Source: Streptomyces sp. WAC05374 (lineage in GTDB: Bacteria > Actinomycetota > Actinomycetes > Streptomycetales > Streptomycetaceae). From it: a stretch of 64,000 nucleotides of DNA. Each line of letters opens with the position of its first letter. The stretch's first letter is position 1. Shown in pieces: positions 17,198 to 25,716 of the stretch. The translations under genes and the position numbers were made by a program. Below the pieces are notes generated by a model that saw only the letters and a list, made by a program, of their open reading frames with translations, was not told where the DNA came from and made no database searches. The DNA lies in the NCBI RefSeq assembly GCF_004353505.1, contig NZ_SMNQ01000005.1, forward strand, positions 186,001 through 250,000, read 5' to 3'.

Positions 17198-18262
17198 ATG
17201 ACTGCCTCGCCCTCCACGTTCTGCACCATCGTCCCGCCCCACCTGCTCGACCATCTGTCCCGCGCCGCCGACCCGGTCATCGCCGCGGCCGCCCGCCGCA
17301 CCCTCGTCACCGACGCCGCCAACCGCACCGCCCGCCGGCTGACCACGGTCGTCGGCGCCGCCCCCGTACCCCGGGCGGCGGACGCGCCCGCCGGCAGGCC
17401 GAAGCGGACCGTCCACGACGCCGGGCACAGGACCGCGCTGCCCGGCAGGAAGGTGCGCGGCGAGGGCGACAGGCCGACGTCCGACGCGACCGTCAACCGC
17501 GCGTACGCCGGACTCGGTGCCACCTTCGAGCTGTTCCGCGACGCCTACGGACGCGACTCGATCGACGGCTCCGGGCTGCCGCTGGACGCGACCGTCCACT
17601 ACGACCGGGACTACAACAACGCCTTCTGGAACGGCGACCAGATGGTGTTCGGCGACGGGGACGGCAAGATCTTCCTCGACTTCACCATCGCGGTGGACGT
17701 CATCGGCCACGAGCTGGCCCACGGCGTCACCCAGTACACCGCCAACCTGGCCTACTTCGGCCAGCCCGGCGCGCTCAACGAGTCGATGTCCGACGTCTTC
17801 GGCGCGCTGGTCAAACAGAAGGCGCTGGGGCAGACCGCGGAGCAGGCGGACTGGCTGATCGGCGCCGGCCTGCTGGCGCCGGAGGTCCAGGGCGTCGCGC
17901 TGCGCTCCATGAAGGCCCCGGGGACGGCGTACGACGACGACGTCCTCGGCAAGGACCCGCAGCCCGCGACGATGGACGACTACGTGCACACGGGCGCCGA
18001 CAACGGCGGTGTGCACATCAACTCCGGCATCCCGAACCACGCCTTCTACCTCTTCGCCAAGGAACTGGGCGGCCACGCCTGGGAGAAGGCCGGGAGGGTC
18101 TGGTACGACGTGCTGACCGGCGGCCGGCTCGCGGTGGACGCCGAGTTCGCGGACTTCTCCCGGCTGACGGTCGCGGCGGCCCGCGAGCGGTTCGGCGCGG
18201 GCGGCGCGGAGGAGGACGCGGTGGTGAAGGCCTGGTCGACGGTGGGGCTGCCGACGGAGTAG
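17198..18262 (+). CDS. M4-family (protealysin-type) metalloprotease without signal peptide
   Basis: A 355-residue thermolysin-fold zinc protease. The motif HELAH (residues 171-175) gives two zinc ligands and the catalytic Glu172; the third ligand is in GALNESMSD (about Glu195). NNGGVHINSGIPNHAF-type residues (ADNGGVHINSGIPNHAF) carry the active-site histidine region. There is no signal peptide; instead a short propeptide contains TIVPPHLL, like the PQ motif of protealysin precursors. It is therefore probably cytosolic or exported non-classically. Ten bases downstream lies an emfourin-type inhibitor gene. The ATG at 17198 gives the normal protealysin-like N-terminus. Confidence 0.9.
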   Translation: MTASPSTFCTIVPPHLLDHLSRAADPVIAAAARRTLVTDAANRTARRLTTVVGAAPVPRAADAPAGRPKRTVHDAGHRTALPGRKVRGEGDRPTSDATVNRAYAGLGATFELFRDAYGRDSIDGSGLPLDATVHYDRDYNNAFWNGDQMVFGDGDGKIFLDFTIAVDVIGHELAHGVTQYTANLAYFGQPGALNESMSDVFGALVKQKALGQTAEQADWLIGAGLLAPEVQGVALRSMKAPGTAYDDDVLGKDPQPATMDDYVHTGADNGGVHINSGIPNHAFYLFAKELGGHAWEKAGRVWYDVLTGGRLAVDAEFADFSRLTVAAARERFGAGGAEEDAVVKAWSTVGLPTE

Positions 18263-18271
18263 ACAGGGCCC

Positions 18272-18538
18272 ATGCGTATTCGGGTCATCCGTACGGGCGG
18301 GTTCGCGGGCATCGAGCGGCGGGCCGAGGTGGACACCTCGGGACTGCTCGACGCCCGCGACTGGCACGCCCTGGCCGAGGCGGCGCTCAAGGACGGGCGG
18401 GACGACCGGCCGGTGGGCGTGCCGGACGGGTTCGGCTACGAGATCACCGTGGACGGCCGGACGGTGTACTGCGCCGACCCCGGGCTCTCCGACGCCCAGC
18501 GGGAGCTGGTGGCCCGGGTGCTCAGGGAGGGCGCCTAG
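18272..18538 (+). CDS. Emfourin-type protealysin inhibitor
   Basis: An 88-residue protein of the emfourin family (MRIRVIRTGGFAGIERRAEV, then DGFGYEITVDGRTVYC). Emfourins are proteinaceous inhibitors that block M4 proteases of the protealysin type and are usually encoded beside them. Here the start lies 9 nt after the protease stop, so both are made from one message. This suggests the protease is kept inactive inside the producing cell. The C-terminal helix (SDAQRELVARVLREGA) is as expected. No ribosome-binding site is clear, so translation may depend on the upstream gene. Confidence 0.85.
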   Translation: MRIRVIRTGGFAGIERRAEVDTSGLLDARDWHALAEAALKDGRDDRPVGVPDGFGYEITVDGRTVYCADPGLSDAQRELVARVLREGA

Positions 18539-18572
18539 CCGCCGGGCCGTGTCCCTCGGCCCTTGCCGCGGG

Positions 18573-19514
18573 CTAGAAGCCGAGCTTGCGGAGCTGCTTG
18601 GGGTCGCGCTGCCAGTCCTTGGCGACCTTCACGTGCAGGTCGAGGAAGACCGGGGTGCCGAGCAGCGCCTCGATGTGCTTGCGGGACTTGGTGCCGACTT
18701 CCTTCAGCCGCTGGCCCTTCGGGCCGATGATGATGCCCTTCTGGCTGGGACGCTCGATGTAGACGTTGGCGTGGATGTCCAGCAGCGGCTTGTCCGCCGG
18801 GCGGTTCTCGCGCGGGATCATCTCCTCGACGACCACCGCGATGGAGTGCGGCAGCTCGTCGCGTACGCCTTCCAGCGCGGCCTCGCGGATCAGCTCGGCG
18901 ACCATGACCTGCTCCGGCTCGTCGGTGAGGTCGCCCTCCGGGTAGAGCGGCGGGCTCTCGGGGAGCAGCGGGATCAGCAGGTCGGCCACCAACTGGACCT
19001 GCTTGTCGCCGACCGCCGAGACGGGGACGATCTCCCGCCACTCCATGCCCAGCTCCTGGCCGAGCCGGTCGATGGCGATGAGCTGTTCGGCGAGGGTCTT
19101 GGAGTCCACCAGGTCGGTCTTGGTGACGATCGCGACCTTCGGGGTCTTCTTGATCTCGGCCAGTTCCTTGGCGATGAACCGGTCGCCGGGGCCCAGCTTC
19201 TCGTTGGCGGGCAGGCAGAAGCCGATCACGTCGACCTCGGCCCACGTGGTGCGCACCACGTCGTTGAGGCGCTCGCCCAGCAGGGTGCGCGGCTTGTGCA
19301 GGCCGGGGGTGTCGACGAGGACGAGCTGCGCGTCCGGGCGGTGCACGATGCCGCGCACGGTGTGCCGGGTGGTCTGCGGCCGGTTGGAGGTGATCGCCAC
19401 CTTCTGGCCGACCAGAGCGTTCGTGAGGGTGGACTTGCCCGCGTTGGGGCGGCCGACGAAGCAGGCGAAACCGGCCCGGTGGGCGGTTTCGGTTTCTGGG
19501 TTACGAGCGCTCAT
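18573..19514 (-). CDS. era: GTPase Era
   Basis: A 313-residue GTPase that binds 16S rRNA and aids 30S subunit assembly. The G1 motif is GRPNAGKST (near residue 17), G3 is DTPG and G4 is TKTD. The C-terminal KH domain shows RPSQKGIIIGPKGQRLKEVG, which binds the 3' end of 16S rRNA. The length is normal. The ATG at 19514 (MSARNPET) is preferred; ATG 19523 is possible. It is the last gene of a unit with a deaminase-like gene and a small membrane protein, the order found around actinobacterial era. Confidence 0.95.
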   Translation of the reverse strand: MSARNPETETAHRAGFACFVGRPNAGKSTLTNALVGQKVAITSNRPQTTRHTVRGIVHRPDAQLVLVDTPGLHKPRTLLGERLNDVVRTTWAEVDVIGFCLPANEKLGPGDRFIAKELAEIKKTPKVAIVTKTDLVDSKTLAEQLIAIDRLGQELGMEWREIVPVSAVGDKQVQLVADLLIPLLPESPPLYPEGDLTDEPEQVMVAELIREAALEGVRDELPHSIAVVVEEMIPRENRPADKPLLDIHANVYIERPSQKGIIIGPKGQRLKEVGTKSRKHIEALLGTPVFLDLHVKVAKDWQRDPKQLRKLGF

Positions 19515-19565
19515 GGGGGCCATTCTCCCCGATGCGCGCACCGCCCACGTACCGCAGCCCCCGGC

Positions 19566-19949
19566 TCAGGGCCGCGCCGCCCGCCGCCGCGCGGCCAGGG
19601 CGGCCGCCGCCGACGCGGCGTAGAGGACGACGAGGACGCCCAGGACGAGGTCCAGCCAGTCCACGGACTCGCCCCGGACCAGCGCCACGGCGGCCGGGAC
19701 GCCCACGGCGAGCCCGGCCGCGACCGTCAGCACACCGGCCACGCCCCGCACGGCCCGCGCGGCGGCCGGGCGGGCCGCCTTCAGCAGGTCGGCCGCCCCC
19801 CACAGCACCAGCAGCAGCGGGAACACGTGGTACGGCTGCGGATCGCCCCCGACGAACCAGTCGGCGACGTTGATGAGGACGCCGACGGCGCCGACGGCCA
19901 GAACGAGCCGGGCGTGGGTCGGCGCCCGCTTCTCCCCCGTGACCGCCAT
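19566..19949 (-). CDS. Small membrane protein of unknown function
   Basis: A 127-residue protein with four hydrophobic segments: ARLVLAVGAVGVLINVADWF, YHVFPLLLVLWGAADLL, GVAGVLTVAAGLAVGVPAAV and WLDLVLGVLVVLYAASAAAA. It ends in a basic tail (ARRRAARP). No family is recognised. Its ATG shares a base with the stop of the upstream deaminase-like gene (TGATG), so translation is coupled, and era follows 51 nt downstream. A role tied to its partners is not implied by sequence. Confidence 0.72.
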   Translation of the reverse strand: MAVTGEKRAPTHARLVLAVGAVGVLINVADWFVGGDPQPYHVFPLLLVLWGAADLLKAARPAAARAVRGVAGVLTVAAGLAVGVPAAVALVRGESVDWLDLVLGVLVVLYAASAAAALAARRRAARP

Positions 19950-20302
19950 CAGCCCGCGCTCACCGTGGCGCGCAGCTCACCGTCGGGACCGGCGACGAAC
20001 ACCGGGGTCGCCGGGCCGCCCAGGTCGCGGACGGCGGCGCGGTCGGCGTCCGAGGCGGCCTCGGCCTCGGTGACGACGGCCGCGGCCTCCAGCGACTTCG
20101 CGCCACTGGCCACGGCCATCGCCACCGCCGTCTGGAGCGCGCTGAGGTTCAGCGACGCGAGGGCGACGGTCCCGGCGACGTACGTACGCCCGGTCTCGTC
20201 CCGCACCGCCGCGCCCTCGGGCACGCCGTTACGGGCGCGGGCGCTGCGCGCCAGCGTGATGATCTTGCGGTCCTCGGGGCCGATGCCGGTGCTCTGTGTC
20301 AT
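19949..20302 (-). CDS. Cytidine deaminase-fold protein lacking the zinc site
   Basis: A 117-residue protein with the cytidine deaminase fold order (residues about 15-100), but the catalytic signature is gone. Active enzymes have (C/H)AE and PCxxC; here the first position reads LSALQTAVAMAVASG and no PCxxC pair exists. The protein contains no cysteine. It therefore cannot bind zinc in the usual way and is unlikely to deaminate cytidine. I recall similar genes beside era in other Streptomyces annotated as cytidine deaminase, so the loss seems old and kept. Possible roles are ligand binding or regulation. Confidence 0.75.
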   Translation of the reverse strand: MTQSTGIGPEDRKIITLARSARARNGVPEGAAVRDETGRTYVAGTVALASLNLSALQTAVAMAVASGAKSLEAAAVVTEAEAASDADRAAVRDLGGPATPVFVAGPDGELRATVSAG

Positions 20303-20329
20303 GCCCCGAGGATAAGTCCGCGATCAGTG

Positions 20330-21052
20330 TCAGCCCTGGGCGGCCTTGACGAACTTGTCGCCGCCGCGCTTGGCGAGGTCGTCGAACGCCTTGTGGCCCT
20401 CACCGTTCATCGGGACGTACGCGAGCCGCATGACGCCGGTGCTCTGCTGGGCGATGAGCACGTCGGACTCGATCTTCATCTTGAGCTCGGGGATCTCCAT
20501 GGTCAGGCGGACGCCCGTGGACGACTCGCCGGCCTTGACGGTGGGCAGCGGGGCGGCCTTGACCGGAACGGGCTGGCCGTCCTGGACCATGGTGAAGGTG
20601 GCGCAGGCGGCCGCGGCGGTCTCGACGCTCTTGACGAAGTCGGCGGCGCCGGTGCCCGGCATGGTGAAGATCTGCTGCGCGAGCAGGCTCGCGCCGTCAG
20701 CGCTGGCGAACTCCTGGTTGCCGCCCATGGTCGCGCCGTCGATCTTGTCGGACATGAGCTGGGCGAGCGGCTGGCACTCGGGCTTCTCGGCCTTGGCCTG
20801 GTCGTCCGTGCTGGGGGCGGACTCCGCCTTCCAGCCGGCCGGCAGGTCCTTGGCCTCCAGGACGCCCGCCTTCATCTGGGCAGCCGTCAGCGGGGTGGCC
20901 GCGGGCTTCTCGGCCGGCTGCTCGGCGGCCTTGTCCTTGCCCTTGTCCGCCTTGTCGCCGCCCTTGTCGGACGAGCCACCGCACGCGGCGGTGAAGGTGA
21001 GCGCGGAAACGGTGAGCGCGACGGCGACGCCGCGACGGATGCGAGTACGCAT
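20330..21052 (-). CDS. Secreted lipoprotein of unknown function
   Basis: A 240-residue lipoprotein. The signal peptide MRTRIRRGVAVALTVSALTF ends in the lipobox TAAC, giving a lipidated Cys near residue 24, followed by a Gly/Ser/Lys/Asp-rich spacer (SSDKGGDKADKGKDK). The mature domain (from about 55) has several strands and a Met/Gln-rich middle, resembling LpqN/PknH-sensor-like domains only loosely. It is exported and tethered to the outer membrane face. The frame runs open far upstream, but the ATG at 21052 is the only start giving a signal peptide; GGGGAG lies 11 nt before it. Confidence 0.8.
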   Translation of the reverse strand: MRTRIRRGVAVALTVSALTFTAACGGSSDKGGDKADKGKDKAAEQPAEKPAATPLTAAQMKAGVLEAKDLPAGWKAESAPSTDDQAKAEKPECQPLAQLMSDKIDGATMGGNQEFASADGASLLAQQIFTMPGTGAADFVKSVETAAAACATFTMVQDGQPVPVKAAPLPTVKAGESSTGVRLTMEIPELKMKIESDVLIAQQSTGVMRLAYVPMNGEGHKAFDDLAKRGGDKFVKAAQG

Positions 21053-21174
21053 GGAGGTGTGTTCTCCCCTAGAAGTGAATGTTCCCGGGGAGCTGTGGTT
21101 CCCCCCTCCCCGCCGAAGATCGGCCGCGCTGAGGATATACACGGGCAGATCACAGGATGGGCACAGAAGTGTCC

Positions 21175-22062
21175 TCAGCCCGCGACGGGGTACATCGCCC
21201 CGCGCCGCCCCTCGGGGCTCGCCAGCCACTCCAGTTTCGCCGCCGTGTCCGCCTCGGGGAGCGGGGTGTGCAGCACGATCGTGAGGTCGGGCCGGGCCGG
21301 GACGCGCAACTGGGTGGACTCCACGTGGAGCGTGCCGACCACGGGGTGCTCCAGCTCCTTGTGCACCTGGCCCGCGGGGGCGATGTCGCGGCGCTCCCAC
21401 AGCTCGGCGAACTCCGCGCTGGCGGCCTTCGCCTCCTCCACCACCGTGCGGAAGCCCTCGTCGTCCGGGCACTCGGAGCAGGCGGCCCTGAACTGGGCGA
21501 CGAGCTGCGGGGCGTTGCGGGCCCAGCTCTTGGACCGCGACCGGTACAGGGGGTCGGTGAAGAACGCGATGACGCCGTTCTGCGGCATGTCCTGGCGCAT
21601 GCCGAGCACGCTCGCCGCCGAGTCGTTGTACATGACGGTGTTGCAGTACTGGTCCATGATGTGCGCCGGGTACGGCATCCACGCGTCGATCAGCCGCCGC
21701 AGCCCCGCGCACATGTCCCGCTGCTCCGGATCGACCTCGGGCGGCGGCGGGTTGAGCCCGGCCAGCACATAGAGGTGGCGGCGTTCGGCGGGGCGCAGGC
21801 GGAGCACGCGGGCCACCGCGTCGAGCACCTGGGGCGAGACGGTGATGTCCCGGCCCTGCTCCAGCCACTGGTACCAGGAGACCCCGACGCCCGCGAGGAC
21901 GGCGACCTCCTCGCGCCGCAGGCCGGGCGTGCGGCGCCGTGCCCCGCCGTCGGGGAGTCCCGCCTCGGCGGGCGTGACGCGGGCCCGACGGCTCATCAGG
22001 AACGCGCGCAGCTCCGCGAGCCGGTGGGCCTTGATACTCGCGCCTTCGGTTTCCGTCGTCAC
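21175..22062 (-). CDS. Helix-turn-helix regulator, MmyB/MLTR type
   Basis: A 295-residue regulator. Residues 10-80 form an XRE helix-turn-helix with the typical TPGLRREEVAVLAGVGVSWY. The C-terminal 200 residues match the MmyB-like ligand-binding domain (DAWMPYPAHIMDQYCNTVMY), which can bind small hydrophobic molecules. The GTG at 22062 has GGAGG 5 nt upstream. It is divergent from an MFS exporter across 95 bp, the standard layout for a local repressor or activator controlling a transporter. The ligand is unknown. Confidence 0.87.
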   Translation of the reverse strand: MTTETEGASIKAHRLAELRAFLMSRRARVTPAEAGLPDGGARRRTPGLRREEVAVLAGVGVSWYQWLEQGRDITVSPQVLDAVARVLRLRPAERRHLYVLAGLNPPPPEVDPEQRDMCAGLRRLIDAWMPYPAHIMDQYCNTVMYNDSAASVLGMRQDMPQNGVIAFFTDPLYRSRSKSWARNAPQLVAQFRAACSECPDDEGFRTVVEEAKAASAEFAELWERRDIAPAGQVHKELEHPVVGTLHVESTQLRVPARPDLTIVLHTPLPEADTAAKLEWLASPEGRRGAMYPVAG

Positions 22063-22157
22063 GCCGTCCTCCCCCTGTCGCCGCCCTGCCTGGTGGTGCG
22101 GCCAACAGGATAAGTTCCCGCTCCCCGTGGCCGCTTCGGCGGACGGACGGTGGGGGC

Positions 22158-23570
22158 ATGACCATCGACACTTCCGAGCGGGGCCGTTCCACGGCGCCCG
22201 CGCCCTCGGCAAAGGCGCGGCTCACCGGCCGCGCCGGACTGATTCTGTTCGTGCTGTGCGCCGCCCAGTTCATGGTGGCGCTGGACTTCTCCGTGCTGAA
22301 CGTGGCGCTGCCCGTGCTGGGCAGGGACCTGGGGCTCGGCCCGTCCGCGCTCCAGTGGGCGGTGACCGCGTTCGCGCTGCCGTCGGGCGGCTTCCTGCTG
22401 CTGTTCGGGCGGATCGCCGACCTGTACGGGCGGCGCAGGCTGTTCGTTGCGGGGCTGGCGGTGTTCGGCGCGGCCTCGCTGCTGGCGACGTTCGCGTGGG
22501 ACCCGGCGTCGTTCCTGACCGGGCGGGCGCTCCAGGGGCTGGGGGCGGCGGTGATCGTGCCGACGGGGATGTCGCTGCTGACGACCACCTTCCCGGAGGG
22601 GCCGCTGCGGGACCGGGCGCTCGCCATCAGCGGCACGCTGCTGTCGCTGGGCTTCACCGTCGGCATGGTGCTGGGCGGGGTGATGACCGACACGCTGGGC
22701 TGGCGCTCGACGATGGGGCTGCTGGCCGTGTTCTCGCTGATCGTGCTGCCGCTGGCGCCGGGGCTGCTGCCGGAGTCCCGTACGCCCGAGCGGCCGCGCC
22801 TGGACGTGCCGGGCGCGGTCACGGTCACCGGCGGGCTGCTGGCGCTGATCTACGCCCTGTCGACGGCGGCCGAGCGGGGCTTCGGCGGCACGGACGTGCG
22901 GGTGAGTCTGGTCGCCGGAGTGGTGCTGCTGGTGGTGTTCGGGATCGTCGAGTCCCGGCACGACGCCCCGCTGGTGTCGCTGCCGATGCTGCGGCGGCGG
23001 ACGGTGGCGTTCGGCAACCTCGGCGGGCTGGTCACCTTCTCGATGATGAGCGTCGTCGTCTTCGTCCTCACGCTGTACCTCCAGGAGACGCTGGGTCTCT
23101 CGGCGTTCCTGACGGGTCTGGTCTTCGGCGTGCAGGGGGCGCTGTCGGCGGCGGCCGGGGCGCTGGCGCCGAGGGTGATCGGCCGGTTCGGGGCCCGCCG
23201 GGCGCTGGTCGGCTCGCTGGCGGGCCAGGGCCTGTTCGTGGCGCTGCTGCTGGGGATCGGCCGGGACGGGGGCGCCCTGCTGGCGACGGTGGGTGTCTCG
23301 CTGGCGAGCGTGTGCCACCTGGGCGCGATCATCTCGTACGGGCTGACGGCGACGTCCGGCGTCCGCGACGAGGAGCAGGGGCTGGCCACGGGCCTGGTCA
23401 CCACGACCCAGCAGGTCGGCCTCACGCTCGGCATCCCGCTCCTGGGCGTCCTCGCCACGACCCGCGGCGACCTCTTCGACGGCGTCCGCACGGTCCTCGC
23501 CGTCGACGCGGCGCTGGTCCTGGCCACGGCGCTCCTGCTGGCCCTGGGCCTGCGCCGGCGCCGCGCCTGA
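22158..23570 (+). CDS. MFS drug exporter, DHA2 (14-helix) type
   Basis: A 470-residue major-facilitator transporter with about 14 membrane helices, the DHA2/EmrB-QacA size. Motif A is GRIADLYGRRRLF after helix 2. A motif-C-like GFTVGMVLGGVMTD marks antiporters and suggests drug or metabolite export driven by protons. Helix 1 contains MVALDFSVLNVALPVLG, characteristic of the subgroup. It is divergently arranged with an MmyB-type regulator that probably controls it. The substrate is unknown. Confidence 0.9.
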   Translation: MTIDTSERGRSTAPAPSAKARLTGRAGLILFVLCAAQFMVALDFSVLNVALPVLGRDLGLGPSALQWAVTAFALPSGGFLLLFGRIADLYGRRRLFVAGLAVFGAASLLATFAWDPASFLTGRALQGLGAAVIVPTGMSLLTTTFPEGPLRDRALAISGTLLSLGFTVGMVLGGVMTDTLGWRSTMGLLAVFSLIVLPLAPGLLPESRTPERPRLDVPGAVTVTGGLLALIYALSTAAERGFGGTDVRVSLVAGVVLLVVFGIVESRHDAPLVSLPMLRRRTVAFGNLGGLVTFSMMSVVVFVLTLYLQETLGLSAFLTGLVFGVQGALSAAAGALAPRVIGRFGARRALVGSLAGQGLFVALLLGIGRDGGALLATVGVSLASVCHLGAIISYGLTATSGVRDEEQGLATGLVTTTQQVGLTLGIPLLGVLATTRGDLFDGVRTVLAVDAALVLATALLLALGLRRRRA

Positions 23571-23586
23571 CGCCGGAGGACACCCC

Positions 23587-23940
23587 CTAGGGCCGGTCCA
23601 GGCGGAGGCGGACGGCCTTGGGGAGGCCCGCGACGACCAGGTCGTAGGAGTCCTCGATCAGTTCGCGGACCAGGCGGTCGGGGAGTTCCGGCACCGTCAC
23701 CGTGTTCCAGTGGCGCTTGTTCATGTGCCGGCCGGGGACGATCGCCGGGTGCTCGGCGCGCAGCCGGAGCGCGATCTCGGGGTCGCACTTGAGGTTGACG
23801 GTGAGCGGCCGGGCGTCCAGGGCGGACAGGGCGAACATCCTGCCCTCGACCTTGAAGACGGACGTGTCGGGGCCGAAGGGGAAGTCCTCCACCGCGTCGT
23901 TGAAGGCGAGGCAGAAGCGCCGGAGCTGGTCCGGGGTCAT
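23587..23940 (-). CDS. MmcQ/YjbR family protein
   Basis: A 117-residue MmcQ/YjbR-type protein (double-wing DNA-binding fold by family description). It shows FPFGPDTSVFKVEGRMFALS and, near the C-terminus, KRHWNTVTVPELPDRLVREL with the conserved His-Trp-Asn. The role is not established; the fold suggests DNA binding. Its ATG overlaps the stop of the upstream CorC-like gene by 4 nt (ATGA), placing it last in the phoH-ybeY-corC unit. Confidence 0.85.
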   Translation of the reverse strand: MTPDQLRRFCLAFNDAVEDFPFGPDTSVFKVEGRMFALSALDARPLTVNLKCDPEIALRLRAEHPAIVPGRHMNKRHWNTVTVPELPDRLVRELIEDSYDLVVAGLPKAVRLRLDRP

Positions 23941-25208
23941 GCGACGGGCTCCGCGACCACCGTGACAATCTTGTTGCGGCGGCCGGCCGGGGACTCGGCC
24001 GTCAGCCGCAGGGCCCGCCCGTCGGGCAGGTCGACCACGGCGGAGGCGCCCGCGATGGGGACGCGGCCGAGGGCCTTGGCGAGCAGGCCGCCGACCGTCT
24101 CCACGTCCTCGTCGTCGTACTCGTCCAGGCCGAACAGCTCGCCCAGGTCGCCGATGTCGAGCCGGGCGGTCACCCGGAAGCGTCCCTCACCGAGCTCCTC
24201 GACGGGCGGCAGCTCCCGGTCGTACTCGTCGGTGATCTCGCCGACGATCTCCTCCAGGATGTCCTCGATGGTGACGATCCCGGCCGTGCCGCCGTACTCG
24301 TCGATGACGACGGCGCAGTGGTTGCGCTCCTTCTGCATCTCCCGCAGCAGGTCGCCGGCGTTCTTGGTGTCGGGGACGAAGGCCGCGGGCCGCATGACGG
24401 TGGACAGCAGGTCGTTCTCGGCGTCCCGGTTGATGTGGGTGCGGCGGACGAGGTCCTTCAGGTAGACGATGCCGACGACGTCGTCCTCGTTGTCCCCCGT
24501 CACCGGGATGCGGGAGAAGCCGGAGCGCAGCGCCAGGGTCAGGGCCTGGCGGATGGTCTTGTACCGCTCGATGGAGACGAGGTCGGTGCGCGGGACCATC
24601 ACCTCCCGCACGAGCGTGTCGCCGAGCTCGAAGACGGAGTGGACCATGCGCCGCTCGTCGTCCTCGATCAGCGACTCCTGCTCGGCGAGGTCCACCATGG
24701 CCCGCAGCTCGGCCTCGGAGGCGAAGGGGCCCTTGCGGAAGCCCTTGCCGGGCGTGAGCGCGTTGCCGATGAGGATCAGGAGCTGCGGCACCGGGCCCAT
24801 CACACGGGCCAGCGGCAGGAGCACGTACGCGGCGGCGGTCGCGGTGTTCAGCGGGTGCTGGCGGCCGATGGTGCGGGGCGAGACGCCGACGGCGACGTAC
24901 GACACCAGCACCATCACGCCTATCGCGACCAGCAGCGCGGCCCACGTCTCCGCGAACTCGTTCAGGCAGGCGTACGTGACCATCACGCCGGCCGCCATCT
25001 CGCACGCCACCCGGATGAGCAGGGCCAGGTTCAGGTACCGGGTGGGGTCGGAGGCGACCTGGACCAGCTTGTCGGCGCCGCGCCGGCCCACCCGTACCGC
25101 CTCGGCGGCGCGGAAGCCGGAGACCCGTGCCAGGCCCGCTTCCGCGCACGCCGCCAGCCACGCGACCACGACCAGCGCGACCGCGCCGAGGATGAGCTGG
25201 GCGGTCAT
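23937..25208 (-). CDS. CorC/HlyC (CNNM) family membrane protein
   Basis: A 423-residue protein in three parts: a DUF21/CNNM membrane domain (about 1-190), a CBS-pair domain (about 200-320, with [12 protein letters not shown] and [20 protein letters not shown]), and a C-terminal CorC_HlyC domain ending near 415. The family is linked to magnesium/cobalt transport in some bacteria; the old name haemolysin does not imply toxicity. It overlaps ybeY upstream and the MmcQ-like gene downstream by 4 nt each, so three genes are translationally coupled. Confidence 0.9.
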   Translation of the reverse strand: MTAQLILGAVALVVVAWLAACAEAGLARVSGFRAAEAVRVGRRGADKLVQVASDPTRYLNLALLIRVACEMAAGVMVTYACLNEFAETWAALLVAIGVMVLVSYVAVGVSPRTIGRQHPLNTATAAAYVLLPLARVMGPVPQLLILIGNALTPGKGFRKGPFASEAELRAMVDLAEQESLIEDDERRMVHSVFELGDTLVREVMVPRTDLVSIERYKTIRQALTLALRSGFSRIPVTGDNEDDVVGIVYLKDLVRRTHINRDAENDLLSTVMRPAAFVPDTKNAGDLLREMQKERNHCAVVIDEYGGTAGIVTIEDILEEIVGEITDEYDRELPPVEELGEGRFRVTARLDIGDLGELFGLDEYDDEDVETVGGLLAKALGRVPIAGASAVVDLPDGRALRLTAESPAGRRNKIVTVVAEPVA

Positions 25209-25702
25209 GAGACGGTCGGCGCCGGGGAGGGACCCGTCAGGCCCTTCTCCGCCCGCCAGCCGTCGACGATCGCCGCCTGGAGCCCGAACATCTCGGCCTT
25301 CTCGTCCGGCTCCTCATGGTCGTACCCGAGCAGGTGCAGCACCCCGTGGACGGTGAGGAGCTGGAGCTCCTCGTCCATGGAGTGCTGCGTCGGGGCGTCC
25401 TGGCCCTGCTTGGCGGCGACTTCCGGGCACAGCACGATGTCGCCGAGGAGGCCCTGCGGGGGCTCCTCGTCGTCCTTGGCCGGCGGGCGCAGCTCGTCCA
25501 TCGGGAAGGACATGACGTCCGTGGGCCCCGGCAGGTCCATCCACTGGATGTGGAGCTGCTCCATCGCCTCCGCGTCCACCACGATCACCGACAGCTCGGA
25601 GAGGGGGTGGATACGCATGCGCGCGAGCGCGTACCGGGCGACGTCGAGGATCGCCTGCTCGTCGACCTCGGTGCCGGACTCGTTGTTGACGTCGATCGAC
25701 AT
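25205..25702 (-). CDS. ybeY: Endoribonuclease YbeY
   Basis: A 165-residue zinc endoribonuclease used in 16S rRNA 3'-end processing and ribosome quality control. The signature [20 protein letters not shown] (near residue 117) supplies the three zinc-binding histidines (H-x3-H-x5-H). The rest opens [20 protein letters not shown]. It lies 14 nt after phoH and overlaps the CorC-like gene by 4 nt. The phoH-ybeY-corC order is widespread and, with era nearby, points to RNA metabolism. Confidence 0.95.
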   Translation of the reverse strand: MSIDVNNESGTEVDEQAILDVARYALARMRIHPLSELSVIVVDAEAMEQLHIQWMDLPGPTDVMSFPMDELRPPAKDDEEPPQGLLGDIVLCPEVAAKQGQDAPTQHSMDEELQLLTVHGVLHLLGYDHEEPDEKAEMFGLQAAIVDGWRAEKGLTGPSPAPTVS

Positions 25703-25716
25703 GGTGCTCGTGTGCT

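Noticed and set aside
21053-22828. An 832-residue minus-strand frame through the lipoprotein, the regulator and the MFS gene
   Set aside because: Only the last 240 residues have a signal peptide and protein-like character; the rest is antisense or off-frame reading caused by GC bias.
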